Below are positions 5,040 to 9,175 of a stretch of DNA of 9,175 nt, piece by piece. This DNA comes from Sulfolobus sp. UBA167 (lineage in GTDB: Archaea > Thermoproteota > Thermoprotei_A > Sulfolobales > Sulfolobaceae): the NCBI GenBank assembly GCA_002495845.1, contig DAHF01000106.1, forward strand, positions 1-9,175, read 5' to 3'. The notes below the pieces were generated by a model. It did not search any database, was not told the DNA's origin, and worked only from the letters and a program-made list of their open reading frames with translations. The position numbers and the translations under genes are program-made. Each line of letters opens with the position of its first letter. The stretch's first letter is position 1.

Positions 5040-5964
5040 GAGAGCTCTTAAGGGAGAGGAAATTGCGATAGCTAAGTTACTTACAAAGATAGAATACGTT
5101 GACCCAGAGGGAATGAAGGCTTTAGAGTACTTGGCGGAGAGATCCGGCTCCGCTCACGTAGTTGGCATTACCGGAATACCTGGAGCTGGAAAGAGTACAA
5201 TCATTGGGGCCCTAATCGACGAGTATGTGAGGAGAAATCATAGGGTTGGAGTTGTAATGATAGACCCTTCTAGCCCTTTCACTAAAGGATCCTTTATGGG
5301 CAATCGTATTAGGATGCAGGATAGAAGCACATTAGATAACGTTTTCATAAGGAGTTTGGCATCAAGGGGACACTTAGGAGGAGTTTCAGCTGAGGCACTT
5401 ATGCTCATAGAAGCCCTTGACGGGCTAGGTTATGATAGAATAATAGTTGAGACCGTTGGAGCGGGGCAGACGGACACCGAGGTTGTATCGAGCGTGCACA
5501 CAATCGCTGTGCTTACAGTACCAGGGACAGGTGATGAGATTCAGGCTCTTAAAGCGGGAATAATGGAGATAGGTGACTTTTACGTTATCAATAAGGCAGA
5601 TAAGCCTGAGGCAGAAGCCTCTTACATCTCTACCAAGTTCGCCATAGATTCCGCAGAGGTCAACTTCAGAGACGGATGGAAACCGATAGTGGCAAAGACT
5701 GTTGCAACTAAAGGGGAAGGGATAAAGGAGTTGGTGGACATGTTTGAAGAGCATAGGTCATTCCTCGAGTCTAAAGGTATCTTCAGGCAGAGAATCGTTG
5801 ATAGGAGGGTGAAGATGGTTGAACTCATTGTTAGAAGGAACATAGATCAAGTTCTCCAGAAAGCGGTAGAAGAAAACAAGAAAGATATTCTCATGATCCC
5901 ACTTCTTAAGTCAGTCGAGAAGATCCAAGGCGACTTAATCGCGAAGATAGGCAGGGCTCATTGA
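5023..5964 (+). CDS. meaB: MeaB/ArgK (MMAA)-type GTPase, mutase chaperone
   Basis: This 313-residue G3E GTPase protects and reloads B12-dependent methylmalonyl-CoA mutase with cofactor. Visible motifs are Walker A GIPGAGKS (51-58), D81-P-S-S-P, G93-N-R-I-R-M98, the switch segment E143-T-V-G-A-G-Q149, P167-G-T-G-D-E-I-Q, and the guanine-specificity motif NKAD (190-193). A C-terminal helical dimerisation arm (about 240-313) is present. Family members I recall carry GD[KR]xRM where this has GNRIRM (N94 for Asp), near the Mg/nucleotide site. Older databases call such proteins ArgK or 'arginine/ornithine transport kinase', which is misleading. Translation starts at TTG 5023, 17 nt inside the mutase-subunit gene, with GAGGGG 8 nt upstream; coupling is likely. 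An eight-T terminator follows the stop. Confidence 0.92.
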   Translation: MSELLERALKGEEIAIAKLLTKIEYVDPEGMKALEYLAERSGSAHVVGITGIPGAGKSTIIGALIDEYVRRNHRVGVVMIDPSSPFTKGSFMGNRIRMQDRSTLDNVFIRSLASRGHLGGVSAEALMLIEALDGLGYDRIIVETVGAGQTDTEVVSSVHTIAVLTVPGTGDEIQALKAGIMEIGDFYVINKADKPEAEASYISTKFAIDSAEVNFRDGWKPIVAKTVATKGEGIKELVDMFEEHRSFLESKGIFRQRIVDRRVKMVELIVRRNIDQVLQKAVEENKKDILMIPLLKSVEKIQGDLIAKIGRAH

Positions 5965-5977
5965 GTTAATAGATCAG

Positions 5978-5985
5978 TTTTTTTT
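5978..5985 (+). terminator. T8 terminator of the mutase-GTPase operon
   Basis: Eight consecutive Ts begin 13 nt after the GTPase stop codon, with no hairpin, a typical archaeal termination signal. The rest of the convergent spacer to 6106 contains no gene I can support; a weak GAGG-CTT-CCTC hairpin (6082-6092) lies near the 3' end of the opposite gene. Confidence 0.6.
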
Positions 5986-6106
5986 AAAAAATGCAATATT
6001 CAAAGCATATTAATAGAGAAAAGTCTAATGGTTTAGTAACATAGTACATTTTTCAATCATCTACCCTTCAACTAACTTCTAGAGGCTTCCTCAACGTTGG
6101 GACAGT

Positions 6107-6751
6107 TTACTTTCCTATAACTCCCTTTCTTTTCATCTCCCTTACTACCATCTCTCCAGTCCTTGTCAGTCCATAGTATTTGTGATGCGTTCTCGTCTCT
6201 TTCTTTGGTTTAGACTTCCTCTCTCCGAACTTTATCACCTTAGCTTTTGCCTCTTCCATAATTCCCATTCTCTCTAACTCCTCAAGTTTAGGTATTATTT
6301 CCTCTATTGGTTTATGCGTAAGCTTAGCGTAAGTCAAAGCATGATCAGCGTTAAGTTGATCAGCTAATGACACTAACGAAAGGTAGAGCTCATCGGACTT
6401 GAGCAACGAAATGTATCCTTTTATAAGCATCCTTTCGTCGAGCCTCCTGAGCAGATGGTCTCCTATCCTGGTCAATGTATAGTAAGTGTGGTGTTTATGT
6501 ACTTCAGAGCTGAGCTTGTACTTAGCCTCTGTGTTCTTTAGAGTAGCACCATGGACCCTCTCTATCAGTCCTTTCTTTTCAAGGTAGTCTAGTATATCAA
6601 CGACATCCTGTATCGGAATTTTAGTGTTCAGCATTATCGATTTTCCGTAGTCCACGTTAGCCTTTTTTAAATGTTCCAAAACTTGTAGGTATCTGGAATC
6701 TATTAGAACATCCTTTAGCTTATCCATCAGTATTTGGTCTTCTTCTGACAT
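6107..6751 (-). CDS. DUF2250-like protein with two tandem winged-helix repeats
   Basis: This 214-residue protein is probably a DNA-binding or regulatory protein. It consists of two copies of one unit, offset by 102 residues. Each has a helical winged-helix-like part ending in a wing (LDYLEKKGLIERV at 54-66; LEELERMGIMEEA at 156-168), a lysine-rich linker, then HHTYYTLTRIG (87-97) or HHKYYGLTRTG (189-199), identical at 8 of 11 positions. The HHxYYxLTRxG pattern is what I recall of the archaeal family DUF2250; that name comes from memory and was not searched. The second copy ends at the C-terminus. Function is unknown. ATG at 6751 shares one base with the hydrolase stop (TGATG), so translation is coupled. 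An in-frame TTG at 6754 would add one residue and is less likely. Confidence 0.72.
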   Translation of the reverse strand: MSEEDQILMDKLKDVLIDSRYLQVLEHLKKANVDYGKSIMLNTKIPIQDVVDILDYLEKKGLIERVHGATLKNTEAKYKLSSEVHKHHTYYTLTRIGDHLLRRLDERMLIKGYISLLKSDELYLSLVSLADQLNADHALTYAKLTHKPIEEIIPKLEELERMGIMEEAKAKVIKFGERKSKPKKETRTHHKYYGLTRTGEMVVREMKRKGVIGK

Positions 6752-7341
6752 CAAAGACCCTTTAGGAACTCCTTTATCTTCTCGTTGAAGCCGTTAGGAT
6801 CGTCAAGGTAACATGCGTGCTGTTTTCCTACTGTGAAGAACTTAGATGTCTTTACATATTTTTGGATCAACTCAGCGTTACTTCTGCTCGACACGCCATC
6901 ATGAGAACCCCATATAAGCAATACCGGTTTCCCGTCTAACTTAGAAAGTTCGCGCTCGTAAGATGATACGCCCACAGCACCTACAAGGACAAGTCCACCT
7001 ACCTTATCAGGATGTCTCACGGAGAAGCCTAGCACCGCCTCTCCACCCATAGATGCACCTAGTACTATTGGTTTTTCAAGTTTCATTTCGTCAACGAAAG
7101 AATTGATGAAGTCGCTGAGGTCTGAAAAGCTTCCTGAGGATGATTTTCCATAGCCTGGGAAATCTACTGATATTGCTTTAAAACCTGAATCAGCTATTGC
7201 ATCTATTGTACCTGTCTCTTTATAGGTATAGGCGTTGAATCTTGCGCCATGGAAAAGGAGGAATGGCCTTCCATTTCCCTTCTCGACGTAGTGAATTTTA
7301 GTGCCTTTTACTTCTACGTACTTGTCTTCTAGTGATAACAT
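6751..7341 (-). CDS. Compact alpha/beta hydrolase, ABHD14-like
   Basis: A 196-residue alpha/beta-hydrolase fold without a cap domain. The oxyanion region H31-G-A-R-F, the nucleophile elbow G95-A-S97-M-G, the acid D148 in WGSHD, and H175 in KQHACYLDDP form a complete catalytic triad. Size and detail (HGARF, a GT near residue 45, DFPGYGKS, the H-x-CYLD-x-P end and final EFLKGL) resemble the ABHD14/CIB family, whose human member ABHD14B acts as a lysine deacetylase. That resemblance is from memory, and esterase or peptidase activity is equally possible. I start at ATG 7341: a TATA box lies 27 nt before it and MLSLEDKYVEV is a natural first strand. An upstream in-frame ATG at 7383 would place the promoter inside the gene. 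It is the first gene of an operon with the DUF2250-like gene, with overlapping stop and start. Confidence 0.85.
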   Translation of the reverse strand: MLSLEDKYVEVKGTKIHYVEKGNGRPFLLFHGARFNAYTYKETGTIDAIADSGFKAISVDFPGYGKSSSGSFSDLSDFINSFVDEMKLEKPIVLGASMGGEAVLGFSVRHPDKVGGLVLVGAVGVSSYERELSKLDGKPVLLIWGSHDGVSSRSNAELIQKYVKTSKFFTVGKQHACYLDDPNGFNEKIKEFLKGL

Positions 7342-7364
7342 ATTAGTAAAGTATACTTTAATGA

Positions 7365-7371
7365 TTTTAAA
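7365..7371 (-). promoter_or_regulatory. TATA box of the hydrolase operon
   Basis: On the minus strand TTTAAAA (7371-7365), preceded by an A-rich BRE-like run, is centred 27 nt before ATG 7341. It predicts a leaderless mRNA and argues against the longer start at 7383. A second TATA-like TTTATTTAAAG lies at 7388-7398. Confidence 0.55.
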
Positions 7372-7383
7372 GTTTTTTTTCAT

Positions 7384-7786
7384 TTCTCTTTAAATAAAAG
7401 CTATGTCTATTAAATTGTATTTGATATCTAAGTTACAATATAACCCGTCTTGTATAAGAGGTTTAGTTAACAATTTAGTAAATAGCGAACTATTTTTGCA
7501 TAAAAAGATAGACTTGTGAAATTATATTGTCTATATCTTGCTTGTTGAGTTGCAGGTATAATAAGTTATAGACATAAAATTGGTAAATGAAACGATATAT
7601 TTTCTCATGTTAATATTGTACAAATTCTTTTTGATATAATTTTTAATTAAAATGAGATAATATTGAACGTAAGTATATTTAAATATAAAAAGCTTATAAA
7701 GATAACTAATAATAAAGTTCTAGGTTATAAAGAGTTTTTTAAAAAGGTTTATTAAGTACGTTAAATGAACATATAACTAGATAAAC
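7384..7786. other. 403-bp AT-rich intergenic region upstream of sqr
   Basis: No convincing gene is present on either strand. The region carries four copies of ATAGAC/GTCTAT: 7405-7410 (reverse), 7508-7513 (forward), 7529-7534 (reverse) and 7568-7573 (forward). The first and last extend to an exact 8-bp inverted pair, ATGTCTAT at 7403-7410 and ATAGACAT at 7568-7575. The middle pair could form a 6-bp stem with a 15-nt loop. Two perfect AT palindromes occur: TTTTAATTAAAA (7641-7652) and TATATTTAAATATA (7674-7687). It is far longer than the other divergent spacers here (54, 101 and 117 bp), as expected of a control region for sqr, but no regulator is known from the sequence. Confidence 0.5.
7741..7755 (+). 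promoter_or_regulatory. Probable BRE/TATA promoter of sqr
   Basis: AAAAAGG (7741-7747, BRE-like) followed by TTTATTAA (7748-7755) is centred about 35 nt before the ATG at 7787, implying a start near 7778 and a leader of about 9 nt. TTAAAT at 7761-7766, 23 nt before the ATG, and upstream AT-rich elements are alternatives. Confidence 0.45.
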
Positions 7787-9016
7787 ATGACAAAGGTACT
7801 TGTACTAGGAGGAAGGTTCGGAGGATTGAGCGCTGCATATACGTTAAAGAGGTTAGTGGGAAATAAGGCAGACATAAAGCTAGTAAATAAGGATAGGTTC
7901 ACCTATTTTAGACCATCATTGCCTCATGTAGCTATAGGTGTAAGAGACGTTGAAGAGCTCAAGATAGATCTAAGCCAAGCAATGCCTGAGAAGGGAATTC
8001 AGTTTCAACAAGGAGAAGTGATGAAAATTGATGCTCCAAAAAGCACAGTAGTTTACAAGAGACCTGACGGATCAATAGTAGAGGAGGACTATGACTATGT
8101 GATAGTAGGAATAGGAGCTCATTTAGCTACAGAGTTGCTGAAAGGATGGGATAATTATGGATACAGCGTTTGTGAGCCTGAATATGCGGTCAAATTAAGA
8201 GAGAAGCTTAGCGAGTTTAAAGGAGGAAATATAACCATAGGATCTGGATTCTTCTATCAAGGCCACAACCCCAAGCCGAAAGTCCCAGAGAACTACGTTC
8301 CTACGGGAGACTCTGCATGTGAAGGACCAGTATTCGAGATGTCGCTAATGCTACACGGCTACTTTATGAAGAAGGGATTGCTTAACAAGATAAAGATGAC
8401 TGTATTCTCACCTGGAGAGTACCTATCCGATCTATCAGTAGGATCTAGGAAGGCTGTTGCTTCAATATATCAGCAGTTAGGAGTTAATCTAGTTCACGGC
8501 TTCAAGATCAAGGAGATCACGGATAAGGAGATAATATCTGAAGATGGCAAGAAGCTTCCAAGTGATCTCACAATAGTGCTTCCACCATATACTGGAAACC
8601 CTGCGTTGAAGAACTCAACTCCTGACCTTGTAGACGATGGAGGATTTATACCAACTGATGGAAACATGGTTTCGCTTAAATACGACAACGTTTACGCAGT
8701 CGGAGACTCCAACTCGATAACTATACCTAAACTAGGGTACCTTGCAGTCATGACAGGGAGGATCGCTGCCCAGCATCTGGCAAACAGGTTAGGTGTCCCC
8801 ACTAAGGTAGATACATACTATCCTACGATAGTGTGCGTAGCTGACAATCCATACGAAGGATTCGCAGTATCAGTAAAGGACGATACATGGTACGGCGGAA
8901 GCGTAACGGTAGCAGATCCAGCACCAATGAACCACTTGAAGAAGGAACTATTCACGAAGTACTTCATGTGGACTAAAGGAGATATGGCGCTAGAGAAGTT
9001 CCTTGCAAGCTGGTGA
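7787..9016 (+). CDS. sqr: Sulfide:quinone oxidoreductase
   Basis: A 409-residue FAD disulfide-reductase-type enzyme that oxidises sulfide to polysulfide/sulfur and passes electrons to the membrane quinone (caldariellaquinone in Sulfolobales). It acts as a monotopic protein on the cytoplasmic membrane face. The N-terminal FAD-binding fold has V-L-G8-G9-R-F-G12-G13; a second dinucleotide motif region is VIVGIGAH (105-112); the distal FAD site is YAVGD (304-308). C129 (GYSVCEPE), C178 (DSACEGP) and C350 (TIVCVAD) fall exactly at the positions of the FAD-linked and two redox-active cysteines described for the Acidianus ambivalens enzyme, and most of the chain matches my memory of that protein. 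The C-terminal region (about 378-409) is amphipathic, as expected for membrane contact. The ATG at 7787 begins the FAD fold directly. A DUF1641-type gene follows 10 bp later. Confidence 0.96.
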   Translation: MTKVLVLGGRFGGLSAAYTLKRLVGNKADIKLVNKDRFTYFRPSLPHVAIGVRDVEELKIDLSQAMPEKGIQFQQGEVMKIDAPKSTVVYKRPDGSIVEEDYDYVIVGIGAHLATELLKGWDNYGYSVCEPEYAVKLREKLSEFKGGNITIGSGFFYQGHNPKPKVPENYVPTGDSACEGPVFEMSLMLHGYFMKKGLLNKIKMTVFSPGEYLSDLSVGSRKAVASIYQQLGVNLVHGFKIKEITDKEIISEDGKKLPSDLTIVLPPYTGNPALKNSTPDLVDDGGFIPTDGNMVSLKYDNVYAVGDSNSITIPKLGYLAVMTGRIAAQHLANRLGVPTKVDTYYPTIVCVADNPYEGFAVSVKDDTWYGGSVTVADPAPMNHLKKELFTKYFMWTKGDMALEKFLASW

Positions 9017-9017
9017 T
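9012..9017 (+). promoter_or_regulatory. Shine-Dalgarno GGTGAT spanning the sqr stop
   Basis: GGTGAT matches the archaeal anti-Shine-Dalgarno end of 16S rRNA. It contains the sqr stop codon TGA and lies 9 nt before the ATG at 9027, supporting that start and translational coupling to sqr. Confidence 0.55.
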
Positions 9018-9023
9018 TTTTTT
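9017..9023 (+). terminator. T7 tract between sqr and the next gene
   Basis: Seven Ts sit immediately after the sqr stop codon and before the next start. In archaea this can cause partial termination, which would lower expression of the downstream gene relative to sqr. It may also simply be spacer. Confidence 0.35.
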
Positions 9024-9026
9024 CCC

Positions 9027-9175
9027 ATGAATACTCAACTTGATGCTTTAGATAGACTTCTTTCTGAAGAAAAATTAGAAAGTCTAAATAGAGTTCTTGA
9101 TATAATTCAAAGTGCGGACAAGTTAGGTCTTCTGGATGTAATACGAGGAGTCTTAGACGATGAGGAATACGTAGG
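9027..9175 (+). CDS. DUF1641-type protein, start only (runs off the window)
   Basis: An open frame of 49 codons from ATG 9027 continues past the window end, so only the N-terminus is visible. It reads MNTQLDALDRLLSEEKLESL and continues with leucine-rich amphipathic helix (L-N-R-V-L-D-I-I-Q, then L-G-L-L-D-V-I-R-G-V-L-D-D). Repeated L-x-x-L-L-D-x-L-style helices of this kind are typical of DUF1641 proteins, which in Sulfolobales and many bacteria are encoded beside sulfide:quinone oxidoreductase-like or formate dehydrogenase genes. Their role is not established; a partner or membrane adaptor for the oxidoreductase is the usual guess. The GGTGAT ribosome site overlapping the sqr stop supports the start. 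The family call rests on context and composition of a fragment. Confidence 0.65.
   Translation, partial: MNTQLDALDRLLSEEKLESLNRVLDIIQSADKLGLLDVIRGVLDDEEYV

Noticed and set aside
5425..5843. Two minus-strand frames inside the GTPase gene
   Set aside because: Shadows of a strongly conserved GTPase; no promoter or family resemblance.
5023..5964. Annotation as ArgK arginine/ornithine transport kinase
   Set aside because: The motifs and the coupled B12-binding mutase subunit identify a MeaB-type mutase chaperone GTPase.
6045..6062. Possible C/D-box guide RNA (GATGATTG on the minus strand)
   Set aside because: The C-box match is imperfect and I find no D box or C'/D' pair at suitable spacing.
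7403..7519. A 38-codon plus-strand frame (MSIKLYLISK...) in the long intergenic gap
   Set aside because: The only TATA-like element is about 10 nt before its ATG, too close to act; there is no ribosome site, and the residue mix looks like translated AT-rich DNA. It also covers the ATAGAC motifs.

Overview
The window looks like chromosome of a thermoacidophilic crenarchaeon of the order Sulfolobales. The best evidence is the gene at 7787-9016, a sulfide:quinone oxidoreductase. It matches the Acidianus ambivalens enzyme (recalled from memory, not searched) in length and in the positions of its three key cysteines (C129, C178, C350). Other signs are AT-rich BRE/TATA promoters placed about 27 nt before ATG codons (leaderless transcripts), T-run terminators, a split B12-dependent methylmalonyl-CoA mutase, and a secreted protein dense in N-glycosylation sequons. 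I see no tRNA, rRNA, CRISPR array, insertion sequence or sign of a prophage.

Layout. (1) Positions 64-1946, minus strand: a three-gene operon read from the right, consisting of a DtxR/MntR-like regulator, a DedA-family membrane protein and a TauE/SafE anion exporter. (2) Positions 2001-2864, plus strand: a Schiff-base aldolase of the DapA/KdgA superfamily. It is divergent from the regulator across only 54 bp, and the two promoters appear to use one central TATA element. (3) Positions 2964-4490: a sequon-rich membrane-anchored exoprotein (minus), a 95-residue three-helix membrane protein (plus) and a membrane-bound winged-helix regulator (minus), all of unknown role. (4) Positions 4608-5964, plus strand: the B12-binding small subunit of methylmalonyl-CoA mutase followed by its MeaB/ArgK-type GTPase chaperone, overlapping by 17 nt. 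In Sulfolobales these serve the methylmalonyl-CoA to succinyl-CoA step of the 3-hydroxypropionate/4-hydroxybutyrate carbon fixation cycle. The large catalytic subunit is not in the window. (5) Positions 6107-7341, minus strand: a compact alpha/beta hydrolase resembling the ABHD14 family, then a protein with two tandem DUF2250-like winged-helix repeats. (6) A 403-bp AT-rich gap (7384-7786) with recurring ATAGAC motifs leads into sqr (7787-9016). The start of a DUF1641-type gene (9027 to the window end) follows it.

Functionally, the window pairs sulfide oxidation with autotrophic carbon fixation, as expected of a sulfur-oxidising autotroph. The TauE/SafE exporter could remove sulfur oxyanions, but that is inference. 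I found no clearly new multi-gene system. The least explained items are the symmetric divergent promoter and operator at 1947-2000, the regulator there with degenerate metal ligands, the 2964-4490 membrane cluster, and the motif cluster upstream of sqr.
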